NCBI RefSeq assembly: GCF_000682715.1
Contig: NZ_AWFH01000005.1
Span: 1-64,000 of the forward strand
From: Hyphomonas atlantica corrig.
GTDB lineage: Bacteria > Pseudomonadota > Alphaproteobacteria > Caulobacterales > Hyphomonadaceae
Length of the DNA: 64,000 nt
Direction of reading: 5' to 3'
In this document: positions 40,663 through 49,838 of the stretch, one piece after another
How the letters are laid out: every line of letters begins with the position of its first letter
How positions within the stretch are numbered: the stretch's first letter is position 1
Position numbers and translations under genes: made by a program
Notes under the pieces: generated by a model
The model's input: only the letters and a program-made list of their open reading frames with translations
Database searches by the model: none
What the model was told of the DNA's origin: nothing

Positions 40663-42609
40663 ATGACCGAAACAGCGAAAACCTATCCGGTACCTGCAGA
40701 GTTTGCAGCCAAGGCAAACCTGACTCCGGACAAGTATCGCGAGATGTATGAGGCATCGATCGCGGACCCGGAAGCATTCTGGGGCGAGCACGGCAAGCGG
40801 CTCGACTGGATCAAACCCTATACGGTCGTGAAGGATGTCTCGTGGGAGACGGGCGATTTGTACGTGAAGTGGTATTCGGATGGCGTTCTGAATGTGTCTG
40901 CCAATTGCCTGGACCGGCACCTTGAAACTCGCGGGGATAAGGTTGCGCTCATCTGGGAGGGGGATGAGCCCGGCATGACGCACAAGATGACCTACCGCCA
41001 GCTTCACACGGCGGTGTGCAAGTTCGCCAATGTGCTCAAGAAGCTGGGCGTGCAGAAGGGCGACCGGGTCACGATCTACATGCCCATGATCCTGGAGGCG
41101 ACATACGCCATGCTCGCTTGCGCGCGCATCGGGGCGGTCCACTCCGTTGTCTTTGGTGGCTTTAGCCCGGAAGCCTTGGCCGGGCGGATCACGGATTGTG
41201 AATCAAAGTTCCTGATCACCGCAGATGAGGGCGTGCGCGGCGGCCGGAAAGTGCCGCTGAAGGTCAACGCGGACAAGGCTGCAGAGATTGCAGGCGGCAT
41301 GGTCGAGAAGATGTTGGTGGTCAAGCGCACGGGCGCAAAGGTCGGCATGAAAGCAGGCCGCGATCATTGGCTGCACGAGGCCGCGGAAGGCATTTCTTCG
41401 GATTGCCCGCCAGAGCCGATGAACGCCGAAGACCCGCTATTCATTCTTTACACGTCGGGGTCCACTGGAAAGCCCAAGGGCGTGTTGCACACGACCGGTG
41501 GGTATCTGGTCTGGGCTTCGATGACGCACGAATATGTCTTTGACCTGAAAGAGGACGACGTGTTCTGGTGCTCGGCCGATGTCGGTTGGGTGACTGGTCA
41601 CACTTATATCGTGTACGGACCGCTTGCGAATGGCGCGACCAGCCTCGTCTTCGAAGGCGTGCCGACCTATCCCGACGCGTCACGTTTCTGGCAGGTGTGT
41701 GACGAACAGAACGTTACGATCTTTTACACCGCGCCGACTGCTATCCGCGCGCTGATGCGAGAAGGCGAGGAGCCGGTCAACAAGACGTCACGCAAATCCA
41801 TCCGATTGTTGGGGACCGTCGGCGAGCCGATCAACCCCGAAGCCTGGGAATGGTACTTTCATGTTGTCGGTGAGCAGCGATGCCCCATCGTGGATACGTG
41901 GTGGCAGACCGAGACCGGCGGTACGATGATTGTCCCCTTGCCGGGCACAACGGATATGAAGCCGGGAGCCGGCAGCCACCCATTCTTCGGTATCAAGCCT
42001 GTTTTGGTCGATGCGGACGGAACCGAGCTGCAGGGGGCGGCTGATGGAAATCTGCTGATCACGGACAGTTGGCCAGGGCAAATGCGCACTGTTTATGGGG
42101 ATCATCAGCGCTTCATCGATACTTACTTTACTGCTTATCCCGGAACCTATTTCACGGGCGATGGCTGTCGACGGGATGAGGATGGATTCTACTGGATCAC
42201 CGGACGCGTGGATGATGTGATCAATGTGTCAGGTCACCGGATGGGGACTGCTGAAGTCGAAAGCGCGCTCGTCAGTCATGATGCGGTCGCGGAAGCTGCT
42301 GTTGTAGGCTACCCCCATGATGTGAAGGGGCAGGGCATTTATGCCTATGTCACCCTACGCCAGGGAGTTGATGTCGACGACGCGCTGGTAAAAAACCTGA
42401 TTCAGCATGTGCGCCAGGAGATTGGCCCGATTGCGAGCCCGGATTTGATTCAGATTGCTCCGGGTCTGCCGAAGACGCGCTCCGGCAAGATCATGCGACG
42501 TATCCTGCGCAAGATTGCCGAGAATGAGTATTCGAACCTTGGGGATACATCGACGCTGGCTGAACCCGAAGTGGTAGATGATCTGATCGAGAACCGGCAG
42601 AATCGCTAG
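40663..42609 (+). CDS. acs: Acetyl-CoA synthetase
   Basis: I choose the ATG at 40663, which has AGAGG 5 nt upstream, over one ten codons earlier; this gives 648 residues. AMP-forming ligase signatures are the P-loop [56 protein letters not shown] region, and the regulatory Lys in TRSGKIMRR. It activates acetate to acetyl-CoA. The symporter pair just upstream fits an acetate uptake and activation unit. The Lys in SGKIMRR is the known acetylation site in this family. Confidence 0.96.
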   Translation: MTETAKTYPVPAEFAAKANLTPDKYREMYEASIADPEAFWGEHGKRLDWIKPYTVVKDVSWETGDLYVKWYSDGVLNVSANCLDRHLETRGDKVALIWEGDEPGMTHKMTYRQLHTAVCKFANVLKKLGVQKGDRVTIYMPMILEATYAMLACARIGAVHSVVFGGFSPEALAGRITDCESKFLITADEGVRGGRKVPLKVNADKAAEIAGGMVEKMLVVKRTGAKVGMKAGRDHWLHEAAEGISSDCPPEPMNAEDPLFILYTSGSTGKPKGVLHTTGGYLVWASMTHEYVFDLKEDDVFWCSADVGWVTGHTYIVYGPLANGATSLVFEGVPTYPDASRFWQVCDEQNVTIFYTAPTAIRALMREGEEPVNKTSRKSIRLLGTVGEPINPEAWEWYFHVVGEQRCPIVDTWWQTETGGTMIVPLPGTTDMKPGAGSHPFFGIKPVLVDADGTELQGAADGNLLITDSWPGQMRTVYGDHQRFIDTYFTAYPGTYFTGDGCRRDEDGFYWITGRVDDVINVSGHRMGTAEVESALVSHDAVAEAAVVGYPHDVKGQGIYAYVTLRQGVDVDDALVKNLIQHVRQEIGPIASPDLIQIAPGLPKTRSGKIMRRILRKIAENEYSNLGDTSTLAEPEVVDDLIENRQNR

Positions 42610-42612
42610 GGG

Positions 42613-44217
42613 CTAGATTGCGGGAAGGTCGACCACGAAACGCGCGCCGCCCTCGGCGCGGTTTTCGGCCCAGACTTTCCCGCGATGCGTCGTCACGATC
42701 TGCTGCACAATGGAGAGGCCCAGTCCGGAATTGTTGCCAAACGCGGTTCCGGCGGGGCGATCCGTATAGAAGCGACTGAAAATCTTTTCGAGCTTGTCTT
42801 CCGGAATGCCCGGGCCGCTGTCCTCAACCATGATGCGGGCGATGGTTTGTGGGCCATCATTGCTCTGGTCGACGATGACGAACACTTCGCCGCCTTCTGG
42901 AGAGAATGAGCGCGCATTGTCGATCAGGTTTCGGACGACCTGGCCCAGTGGGCCATCACGACCGCGCACGAGAAGCCGCGCACCCATCGTATCGTCGCGG
43001 AATTCGACATGGACCGACCGATCATCCCGGCCGAGCCCCTCATAGGTCTGCACGACGTGGTGCACGAAACCGGCAATATCCATTTGCTCGGTCGGTACGC
43101 GCGTCATTTCAGCTTCGAGGCGGGACGCGTTTGAAATGTCTGTAATCAGACGGTCAAGGCGCTTCACGTCTTGTGCAATCACTTGGCGGAGCCGTTCCAG
43201 AGCGACAGGATCGTCCTGAACCCGTTCGGCTGTTTCAACAGCGGACCGAATTGAAGTGAGAGGATTCTTCAGTTCGTGCGCCACGTCCGCTGCGAATTGT
43301 TCGTTGGCCTGAATGCGTTCCAGAAGCGCTTCGGTCATGTTTTGCATGGACTCGGCGAGATTGCCGATTTCGTCTTTGCGACTATTGAGCGCCGGGATAT
43401 CGATACTGTCAGATGTTCCGGCCTTGATACGGTCAGCCGCCACTGAAAGCCGGCGCAAGGGGCGCGCGATTCCGAGCGTCAAAAGAACGGATGTGATAAA
43501 CGCGACAAGTACGGCTACGCCAATGAACGGGATCAGGGCGGCGCGTTCAGACCGTATGATTTCGTCGATATCATTTGATTCCAGCGTCAGTACTCCGACA
43601 ACGGCGGACACTCGCTGGATCGGCATTGAGACCGAGATGATGCGCTGACCACGATCCGAAAAACGCTGGCTGGCGGCTTCTTGTCCGCGGACGGCAATCT
43701 CGAATTCCTCTTCAAAGCTCTGGGCAACCAACGCTTCGGAGCTGCGCCGTGGCATGATCGGGCCGAGCGTGTCACTTGCCCATTCCGAGAGGCTCGCGCC
43801 GAGCCGGGCAAAATCGCTTGGTTCCTGCAATGGAGGCAGGGCGTCGATATCTACGCGTTCGGAAAGATAGAAGCTGTCGCCAACCAATTCGCCGTCCGGC
43901 GTATAGATGCGGGCGCGAACTCGTTCAGGCAGGTTCAGCCGGACAATTGTCTGCCGGGCAGCTTCGACGTCCAGCAGGGGCGCAGGTGTCGTGGCATCGT
44001 CGCCCAGAAGACTCGTAAAGATTTGCGCCTGCGCGACAAGATCCTGCTTCTTGGAGACGACAAAACCGGCGCGCATTTCATTCAGAACCATCGCGCCGAT
44101 GATGAGGATGGCAAGGCCGGCCAGGTTGGACGCGAAGATCAGCCGGGCGATGCGCGAACCGAATACTTTCGATCCATGCCGCGCGATCGCTTTACGACTG
44201 ACTTTACCGTTCGCCAT
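42613..44217 (-). CDS. chvG: Sensor histidine kinase ChvG
   Basis: 534 residues: membrane helices at about 25-45 and 228-250 flank a periplasmic sensor domain of about 180 residues; a HAMP domain (ARPLRRLSVAADRIKAG), the phosphorylated His in AADVAHELKNPLTSIRSAVE, and the N, G1 and G2 boxes (NLIDNARSFSP, EDSGPGIPE, NSGLGLSIVQQI) follow. The length and H-box match ChvG/ExoS of alphaproteobacteria, which senses acidity and cell-envelope stress and phosphorylates ChvI. In most relatives chvI is adjacent; here four genes intervene, including one on the opposite strand. Confidence 0.92.
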   Translation of the reverse strand: MANGKVSRKAIARHGSKVFGSRIARLIFASNLAGLAILIIGAMVLNEMRAGFVVSKKQDLVAQAQIFTSLLGDDATTPAPLLDVEAARQTIVRLNLPERVRARIYTPDGELVGDSFYLSERVDIDALPPLQEPSDFARLGASLSEWASDTLGPIMPRRSSEALVAQSFEEEFEIAVRGQEAASQRFSDRGQRIISVSMPIQRVSAVVGVLTLESNDIDEIIRSERAALIPFIGVAVLVAFITSVLLTLGIARPLRRLSVAADRIKAGTSDSIDIPALNSRKDEIGNLAESMQNMTEALLERIQANEQFAADVAHELKNPLTSIRSAVETAERVQDDPVALERLRQVIAQDVKRLDRLITDISNASRLEAEMTRVPTEQMDIAGFVHHVVQTYEGLGRDDRSVHVEFRDDTMGARLLVRGRDGPLGQVVRNLIDNARSFSPEGGEVFVIVDQSNDGPQTIARIMVEDSGPGIPEDKLEKIFSRFYTDRPAGTAFGNNSGLGLSIVQQIVTTHRGKVWAENRAEGGARFVVDLPAI

Positions 44218-44245
44218 CCTGGCCTGCCTGACTGCGTGCCTTCGA

Positions 44246-44710
44246 TCAGGCGTCCGCAGCGACTTTCATGCTGACGATCTGGTCGGGATTGCGCGGTGGC
44301 TCGCCCTTGGCCAGTTGATCAACGACATCCATGCCTTCGGTTACCTGACCCCAGACAGTGTATTGGCGGTCGAGGAAGCGGGCGTCGTCAAAGCAGATAA
44401 AGAACTGGCTGTTGGCCGAATGGGGCGCAGATGTGCGCGCCATGGAGCATGTTCCCCGGACGTGTGGCTCTGCGTTGAATTCGGCTTTCAGGTCCGGTTT
44501 GGACGATCCGCCCATGCCCGTGCCTTGTGGGCAACCGACCTGTGCCATGAAGCCGTCAATAACGCGGTGGAAGATGATGCCGTCATAGAATCCTTCGCGC
44601 GCCAGTTCCTTGATGCGCTCGACGTGACCGGGGGCCAGGTCTGGGCGAAGCTCAATCTTCACCGATCCTTTTGAGGTTTCGAGAAGCAGGGTGTTTTCCG
44701 GGTCTGCCAT
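44246..44710 (-). CDS. Peptidyl-prolyl cis-trans isomerase, cyclophilin type
   Basis: A compact 154-residue cyclophilin: FYDGIIFHRVIDGFMAQVGCPQGTG with the catalytic Arg, CSMARTSAPHSANSQFFICF and FLDRQYTVWGQVTEGMDVVD. No signal peptide is visible, so it is cytoplasmic. It folds proteins by proline isomerisation. The stop is 28 nt before the chvG start on the same strand, so it could be part of the same transcript. Confidence 0.93.
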   Translation of the reverse strand: MADPENTLLLETSKGSVKIELRPDLAPGHVERIKELAREGFYDGIIFHRVIDGFMAQVGCPQGTGMGGSSKPDLKAEFNAEPHVRGTCSMARTSAPHSANSQFFICFDDARFLDRQYTVWGQVTEGMDVVDQLAKGEPPRNPDQIVSMKVAADA

Positions 44711-44820
44711 GAAGTTATCCTATTGCTTGTGCTAATCTGAAGTCTGGCTATTGAATGATGGAGGGAACGGCAAGTGGTCGACGCATTTTAGAAGTGTCGC
44801 CAAGCCTCGGGAGTGTAGAC

Positions 44821-45300
44821 ATGTTTGCGCCCATCACATCTTTGATCCTTGTTTCAATCCTGGTCGCGCTGGGAGTGTTGCATCTTCTGTGGGCGCTGGG
44901 CAGCAGTTTTCCCTGCGCAAATGAACAGGCGCTGGCGCGCGCTGTTGTTGGGCGTAGAGGCATCACGAAAATGCCGTCTTCGCTGTCTTGTGCCGGCGTT
45001 GCGTTCTGTTTGTTTGCGGCGGCAGTGCTGGCGGGTCTGCTCGGCGGACATGTGTTCGCTACGGAATTGCTGTTCTTGCACAAGGCGGCGCTGGCGCTGG
45101 CGGGACTGGCGGCTGCGCTCGTGTTTCTGGGGCGAGGAATTATTGGCGTGTTGCCAGCTTTTGAACGGTCAGCGCCAGAATTGCCATTCCTGAGCCTGAA
45201 CCGCCGCGTATATTCGCCTCTGAGTTTCCTGATCGGATTGGGCTTTCTATTGCTGGTCATCAGCTTGCCGAACTGGAGTTGGCGGTTCGGGGGCGGCTGA
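44821..45300 (+). CDS. DUF3995-like membrane protein
   Basis: I start at the ATG at 44821, with GGGAG 7 nt upstream, giving 159 residues. Four hydrophobic helices and HLLWALGSSFPCANEQALARAVVG after the first helix match DUF3995, a family of unknown function. It is the only plus-strand gene between chvI and chvG and so interrupts the two-component pair. Confidence 0.75.
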   Translation: MFAPITSLILVSILVALGVLHLLWALGSSFPCANEQALARAVVGRRGITKMPSSLSCAGVAFCLFAAAVLAGLLGGHVFATELLFLHKAALALAGLAAALVFLGRGIIGVLPAFERSAPELPFLSLNRRVYSPLSFLIGLGFLLLVISLPNWSWRFGGG

Positions 45301-45883
45301 AACGGTCTCTAAGTTGATTGATGTAATCTATCGCAGACAATCCGTTGTCATCCGGGGAGGCCATCATTTGCGCAAATGCAAAATGGTTCAGGTCGGCGAC
45401 GATTTGAGTGTGCGCAATTGCAAGGCGCCGGTGCAGTGTGCCCCCGATCCACTGGCCGAGATCTTTCACGCTGTCTGACTGGTTTGGGCGGGTTGGCCGC
45501 GCATCGACATGGATGATGTGCCTGGCGTTACGCGGTGTCGGTGGCGGATTGAGCCGCGATTTGGGAACAGGGTCCACACAGACAAGCAGGTCAACAAATT
45601 CGGGGTTGAGAGACCTCAGCACCCGTAACGCCGTGTCGCCGCCCCAGCTATGGCCGATCAATACCAGTCGGCGTCCAGCGGCGACCGCCTGACGTGCGCA
45701 CTTCAGGCATCGGTGGGGGGCGTAGTGCGGGAAATAATGCGCCTTGCGATGTGCATCATGCGCAAACATACGTTGCCGGGTTTCAGCAAAGGTCGCGACG
45801 AGGCGCGTGCGGGTATCGCCCGCCCCGCCAATATAAATTTCGGTAACGCCGAGTCTATTCAGTGTAGCGGTAGCCGACGCCAT
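45260..45883 (-). CDS. Putative alpha/beta-hydrolase-like protein
   Basis: About 207 residues. The serine-hydrolase elbow GHSWGGDTA lies at about residue 87, near LVLIGHS and a following Asp (VCVDPVP). The expected His could be in the LNHFAF region. I use the ATG at 45881-45883, but this overlaps the end of chvI by 29 nt and has no clear ribosome-binding site, so the start is uncertain. It reads like a small esterase or thioesterase of unknown substrate, possibly translationally coupled to chvI. The 3' end overlaps the convergent DUF3995-like gene by about 40 nt. Confidence 0.6.
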   Translation of the reverse strand: MASATATLNRLGVTEIYIGGAGDTRTRLVATFAETRQRMFAHDAHRKAHYFPHYAPHRCLKCARQAVAAGRRLVLIGHSWGGDTALRVLRSLNPEFVDLLVCVDPVPKSRLNPPPTPRNARHIIHVDARPTRPNQSDSVKDLGQWIGGTLHRRLAIAHTQIVADLNHFAFAQMMASPDDNGLSAIDYINQLRDRFSRPRTANSSSAS

Positions 45884-46547
45884 AGAGGGTCTCGATCGCA
45901 TCGAATTCATCGGTCACTTCGCGGAACTTCTTGCGAAGGCGCTTGATGTGGCTGTCGATGGTACGGTCGTCGACGTAGATCTGGTCGTCATAGGCGGCGT
46001 CCATCAGTTGGTCGCGGCTTTTCACGTATCCAGGGCGCTGGGCCAAGGCTTGCAGGATCAAGAATTCGGTGACCGTCAGGCGGACAGGATGGCCATCCCA
46101 TGTGCAGGCATGACGGTTTGGGTCGAGTGTCAGTTTCCCGCGGACGATCGGCTTCTGATCGCCTTCTTCCGTGCCTGCAACGCCACCGCGCGCGCGGCGC
46201 AGCACCGCTTTCACGCGTTCGGCCAGCAGACGATTGGAGCAGGGCTTGCGCACAAAATCGTCGGCGCCGATGTTGAAGCCGATGACCTCGTCGATTTCCT
46301 CATCCTTGGAGGTCAGGAAGATGACGGGCAATTCCGACGTCTGGCGCAGGCGGCGCAGCAGTTCCATGCCGTCCATACGTGGCATCTTCACATCCAGAAT
46401 GGCAATATCTGGCGGTGTTTCGGTCAATGCGGGCAGGGCGGCTTCACCATCATGATAGGTGCGGACATTGTAGCCTTCGGCCTCGAAAAAGATCTTCAGA
46501 GACGCAACGATGTTTTCGTCGTCATCCACCAGTGCCAAAGTCGTCAT
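45855..46547 (-). CDS. chvI: Response regulator ChvI
   Basis: From the ATG at 46545-46547, with GAAGGA upstream, 230 residues. The receiver domain has the acidic pocket Asp8-Asp10 (LVDDDEN), the phosphorylated Asp52 ([11 protein letters not shown]) and Lys in RKPCS; the C-terminal OmpR-type winged helix has [35 protein letters not shown] and YGVGYRY. This matches ChvI, the partner of ChvG. Two copies of a 12-nt repeat stand upstream of its start. Confidence 0.93.
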   Translation of the reverse strand: MTTLALVDDDENIVASLKIFFEAEGYNVRTYHDGEAALPALTETPPDIAILDVKMPRMDGMELLRRLRQTSELPVIFLTSKDEEIDEVIGFNIGADDFVRKPCSNRLLAERVKAVLRRARGGVAGTEEGDQKPIVRGKLTLDPNRHACTWDGHPVRLTVTEFLILQALAQRPGYVKSRDQLMDAAYDDQIYVDDRTIDSHIKRLRKKFREVTDEFDAIETLYGVGYRYTE

Positions 46548-46596
46548 CGGTCTATCCTTCTCAGCCACAGCATATCCGCGCGCGGGATCTGGCCGT

Positions 46597-46702
46597 CTCA
46601 CATTACGGTGTTCAAACATGGTTCGCGTCACGGCAAAAGCCCTCCTTCATCGCAATTGCAATGAAATCAAGGGATCAAGGCATCCGCGAGCTCACATTAC
46701 GG
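46597..46702 (-). repeat. 12-nt direct repeat CCGTAATGTGAG upstream of chvI
   Basis: Two perfect copies on the minus strand at 46597-46608 and 46691-46702, 94 nt apart, both between the HxlR gene and chvI. The nearer copy ends about 50 nt before the chvI ATG. They could be binding sites for a regulator, for instance ChvI itself. Confidence 0.5.
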
Positions 46703-46706
46703 CAAT

Positions 46707-47063
46707 TTAAGGGATATTGGTCGCTGGTTCTGGCGCGGCGAATACGTGCTCTTCGCCCCATTCTTTCAGAGCATTCAGGATAGGTCGCAATGTTTCGCCT
46801 TTTGTCGTCAGGCTGTATTCGACCTTCGGAGGCACCACCGGATAGACTTCGCGGTGGACTAGACCGGCATCTTCTAGCTCGCGCAGTTGCTTGGTAAGCA
46901 TGCGCTGGGTGACGTTGCCGACATCGCGCTGCAGCTCGTTGAAACGCTTCACACCATCCAGCAGATGGAACAGCGTCACACCCTTCCATTTTCCGCCGAT
47001 CACTTCCAGGGCCGCCTCGACCGGGCAGCCAGCGGAACAGTCATATTTTTCGAAGCGGGTCAT
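46707..47063 (-). CDS. HxlR-family transcriptional regulator
   Basis: 118 residues with the HxlR start [25 protein letters not shown], winged-helix [21 protein letters not shown] and wing [13 protein letters not shown]. An extra N-terminal Cys (YDCSAGCP) may sense redox or reactive carbonyls, as in other HxlR proteins; this is an inference. It is divergent from a cupin lipoprotein and nitroreductase that are its likely targets. Confidence 0.9.
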   Translation of the reverse strand: MTRFEKYDCSAGCPVEAALEVIGGKWKGVTLFHLLDGVKRFNELQRDVGNVTQRMLTKQLRELEDAGLVHREVYPVVPPKVEYSLTTKGETLRPILNALKEWGEEHVFAAPEPATNIP

Positions 47064-47081
47064 GTCTTACAGTATACTTTC

Positions 47082-47108
47082 TGTGCGTATAGGCCAAAAT
47101 TGTGCGTA
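47082..47108. promoter_or_regulatory. Direct repeat TGTGCGTA in the HxlR divergent region
   Basis: Two copies of TGTGCGTA (47082-47089 and 47101-47108) start 19 bp apart in the gap between the HxlR gene and the cupin gene. About 10 bp further toward the HxlR gene is GTATAC. Spacing close to two helical turns suits dimeric binding of the regulator to its own control region. Confidence 0.4.
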
Positions 47109-47212
47109 CTTGCGCATTCAGTTTGTATGAATAAATCGGAGGGCGTCAACTGATTGAACCCATCTGGCGTGCCATACGCCACCATAGAACCCGCCGCGTG
47201 GAAGGATCACTC

Positions 47213-48097
47213 ATGCCTCTGAATTCACTTCCCTCAATACCAAATGCAGTCTCCGGAATGGGATGCGCTGTGTTGGTCGTCTCGCTGATGGGGGCATGTG
47301 CCACCGCCCAGCAGGTTCAGGGTACACCGTCGCACTCCGAAATCGTTTTGACCTCTGACGTGGACTGGGGCCCTCTCAATCCCGCCCGTGGTGATGCGAG
47401 CCCGAGAGCCGGAACGCTCTGGGGAGATCGCGCGGCAGAGGGGGCTTCCGGGTTCCTTGTTCAGTTCAAGCAAGGCTTCTCCTCCCCACCACATATTCAC
47501 AACGTGACTTACCGCGGTATCGTGATTGAGGGACGAATTCACAATGATGATCCGGGAGCGGCGGATATGTGGCTGCCCGCCGGGTCTTTCTGGACGCAGC
47601 CAGCAGGAGAGGCGCACATCACGTCGGCCCAGGGCGCGTTCAACATGGCCTATATTGAAATCGATGAAGGCCCTTATCTGGTCGAACCAACCGAAAACGC
47701 ATTCGACAATGGCGAGCGCCCTGTAAATCTGGACCGGTCAAACCTGGTCTGGCTGGACGCATCTGATCTCTCCTGGGTCGAGCAGGGTGGCGGCGCTGAT
47801 GTTGCCTTCCTTTGGGGAGGTGAAACAGATACCAGCGCCCGCGGCACTTTAATGAAGATACGTGCTGGACAGTCTGTTCGTCTGTCCACTGACCAGGCAG
47901 GCCTCAAGGTCGTCTCGATTTCTGGAGAATCCGAAGTTCAGATTGGCGATGCGCATGCAAAGCATGGGCTTGTGCCTGGCAGTTTTGTGTCAGGCGCGCC
48001 GGACGCTGCGAATGTGTTCGTGTGCAACGCCGAGGCGGACTGTCTGTTTTATGTCCGCAGCGAAGGACATTTCAAGATCACCTCTGCTCGGAACTGA
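47213..48097 (+). CDS. Cupin-domain (DUF4437-like) lipoprotein
   Basis: I start at the ATG at 47213, with GGAAGGA 6 nt upstream. A lipoprotein signal ends in LMGAC (Cys about 29). The mature part is a double cupin: SGFLVQFKQGFSSPPHIHNVTYRGIVIEGRIH region in the first half with the metal-type His-x-His, and a weaker second barrel. It resembles DUF4437 proteins. It is located in the envelope; ligand and role are unknown. Divergent from hxlR and 51 nt before the nitroreductase. Confidence 0.8.
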   Translation: MPLNSLPSIPNAVSGMGCAVLVVSLMGACATAQQVQGTPSHSEIVLTSDVDWGPLNPARGDASPRAGTLWGDRAAEGASGFLVQFKQGFSSPPHIHNVTYRGIVIEGRIHNDDPGAADMWLPAGSFWTQPAGEAHITSAQGAFNMAYIEIDEGPYLVEPTENAFDNGERPVNLDRSNLVWLDASDLSWVEQGGGADVAFLWGGETDTSARGTLMKIRAGQSVRLSTDQAGLKVVSISGESEVQIGDAHAKHGLVPGSFVSGAPDAANVFVCNAEADCLFYVRSEGHFKITSARN

Positions 48098-48148
48098 CCC
48101 TTCCCTCCCGAAACTTTCTCCAAATTTTCTCCTTGAAAGGACTATCTC

Positions 48149-48814
48149 ATGCAGCATGATATCACCTACTATGCCAAAAAACGGCATACAACGAAGGCGT
48201 ACGATCCGAACCGTCGCATTCCGGACGAAACGGTCGAGAAGCTGAAAGAACTTCTGCGCTTCAGCCCATCCAGCACGAACATTCAGCCTTGGCATTTTGT
48301 CATCGCTTCCACGCAGGCGGGCAAGGAGCGTGTTGCCAAGGCGACAGAGAAGTATTCGTTCAATCGACCGTCCATCCTCAACGCCTCGCATGTTGTGGTG
48401 TTTGCCAGCCGTCTGGCCGTAGAGGAAGGCTATCTGCAGCACGTGCTGGAGCAGGAAGACAAGGACGGCCGCTTCGACACGGACAAGGAAATTCATAAGC
48501 CAGCCATGCATGGCGGGCGGTCACTGTTCGTAAATCTGCACAAGCAGGACTTCAAGGATGTCCAGCACTGGATGGACAAGCAGGTCTACCTCAACCTCGG
48601 ACAATTCCTGCTGGGCGCTGCAGCGCTCGGTGTGGACGCAACGCCGATGGAAGGGATCGAGATACCGGTTCTGGATGCCGAATTCGGCCTGCGCGAGAAA
48701 GGCTATTCCGCCCTGTTCGTCGTGCCGCTCGGCTATCATGACCCGGAGCAGGACTACAACGCGTCCCTTCCGAAATCTCGCCTTCCGTATTCGGATATCC
48801 TGATGGAAGTTTAG
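48149..48814 (+). CDS. Oxygen-insensitive NAD(P)H nitroreductase (NfsB type)
   Basis: 221-residue FMN-dependent nitroreductase: YAKKRHTTKAYDPNRRIP (FMN-binding Arg/Lys), LLRFSPSSTNIQPWHFVI, the central helix VYLNLGQFLLGAAALGVDATPMEGIE and the C-terminal GYHDPEQDYNASLPKSRLP. Length and motifs match NfsB/NfnB. It reduces quinones and nitro compounds by two electrons. With the HxlR regulator next to it, it is likely induced by reactive electrophiles; this is an inference. Confidence 0.93.
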   Translation: MQHDITYYAKKRHTTKAYDPNRRIPDETVEKLKELLRFSPSSTNIQPWHFVIASTQAGKERVAKATEKYSFNRPSILNASHVVVFASRLAVEEGYLQHVLEQEDKDGRFDTDKEIHKPAMHGGRSLFVNLHKQDFKDVQHWMDKQVYLNLGQFLLGAAALGVDATPMEGIEIPVLDAEFGLREKGYSALFVVPLGYHDPEQDYNASLPKSRLPYSDILMEV

Positions 48815-48821
48815 CCTGGTA

Positions 48822-48854
48822 GCCGTCCTGGTCGCTCACCCGCGCCGGGACGGC
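48822..48854. terminator. Hairpin between convergent nitroreductase and NTF2-like genes
   Basis: GCCGTCC and GGACGGC form a perfect 7-bp stem with a long (19-nt) loop that can fold further. It lies between the two stops with no clear T-run. It is a plausible bidirectional 3' end structure. Confidence 0.4.
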
Positions 48855-48863
48855 GTCACAGTC

Positions 48864-49766
48864 TTATTGGTCATGCATTGAGATTATGCGGTAGGTCCGC
48901 AACGACCCATCCTTGTTTCGCTTCATGATACGTATGCCCTTGCCGATGGATACGCCGGAAGTGTCCAGTGAATCCCAGCGAAGGTTGTAGGAAATCAGAG
49001 ACAAGACATAAGGCGAGGTACCTTCAATCCTGTGAGAGGCTGCTTTTATGAAGTCAAAACTGGGCCAGCCAGACGTATAGCCTTCCAAAAAGTCCTTTAT
49101 CGCTTCCCGGCCCACTTCCGGTTCGCTGTCATGTGGATACATTACGGCGTCTTCGGCGTAAACGTAGTGGAGAAGGTCGGGTTGTTGTCTTATCATCGCA
49201 GCGTCGTTGTCTAGGTCGACGGCAAGATGATCGAATGCTACGCCCGTATCGATGGGCACCGATGGCGTAAAGGCCAAATGGACGCCTGGCAGCGTATCAA
49301 ACATGTTGGTTTCGCGTACTTCCGGGTACACGCTGTCAAAATTCCAAGCTTGCGCCAGTAGCGTATAATCTCCCGACGCACTTTCCTGCCAGACATCTAC
49401 GTAGTGCCCGGATATTTCCTTCGCTTCTGTGGCGTCCGCTGCCGTATAGCGCAGAGTGAATTCGCCGATGTCGATTTTCAGCGCGTCGACCGGAATGGTC
49501 TCGGTCAGCGCCTTATCGAAATGCGTGATGTCGATGCCGTCAAACAGCGTTTTGTAGTACAATGCGGCATGTTCGGACCCGATCATGGTTTTCTGATATT
49601 CCGGCATGATCCAGACGTCCTGGCCGAATGCTGCGGAGATCGTCGGCAAATCCTCAGATACCATTGCCTGCTCAATCTGGGTCCTGAGCGTAGACAAATC
49701 TGTCTCGGCGATCGCCGGGCTACCCAAGCCTACCGCGATCAATCCCGACAACAAGCCGTGTCTCAT
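48864..49766 (-). CDS. Exported protein with two NTF2-like (DUF4440/SnoaL) domains
   Basis: A signal peptide (MRHGLLSGLIAVGLGSPAIA) starts at the ATG at about 49766; a start five codons earlier is possible. Two similar domains follow: the first at about 25-140 (LRTQIEQAMVSEDLPTISAAFG, HYVDVWQESASGDYTLLAQAW) and the second at about 165-300. Each has the NTF2-like pattern of a helix followed by a curved sheet; the HYVDVW and DYTLLAQAW elements are typical of DUF4440. Role unknown, presumably periplasmic. Confidence 0.75.
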   Translation of the reverse strand: MRHGLLSGLIAVGLGSPAIAETDLSTLRTQIEQAMVSEDLPTISAAFGQDVWIMPEYQKTMIGSEHAALYYKTLFDGIDITHFDKALTETIPVDALKIDIGEFTLRYTAADATEAKEISGHYVDVWQESASGDYTLLAQAWNFDSVYPEVRETNMFDTLPGVHLAFTPSVPIDTGVAFDHLAVDLDNDAAMIRQQPDLLHYVYAEDAVMYPHDSEPEVGREAIKDFLEGYTSGWPSFDFIKAASHRIEGTSPYVLSLISYNLRWDSLDTSGVSIGKGIRIMKRNKDGSLRTYRIISMHDQ

Positions 49767-49838
49767 AATTAGCTCCCCCATGTTCCGGGAACGCTAACAT
49801 GAGAGCAGGCACAGCGTGTGTGAAAACTTGGTTAGGCT

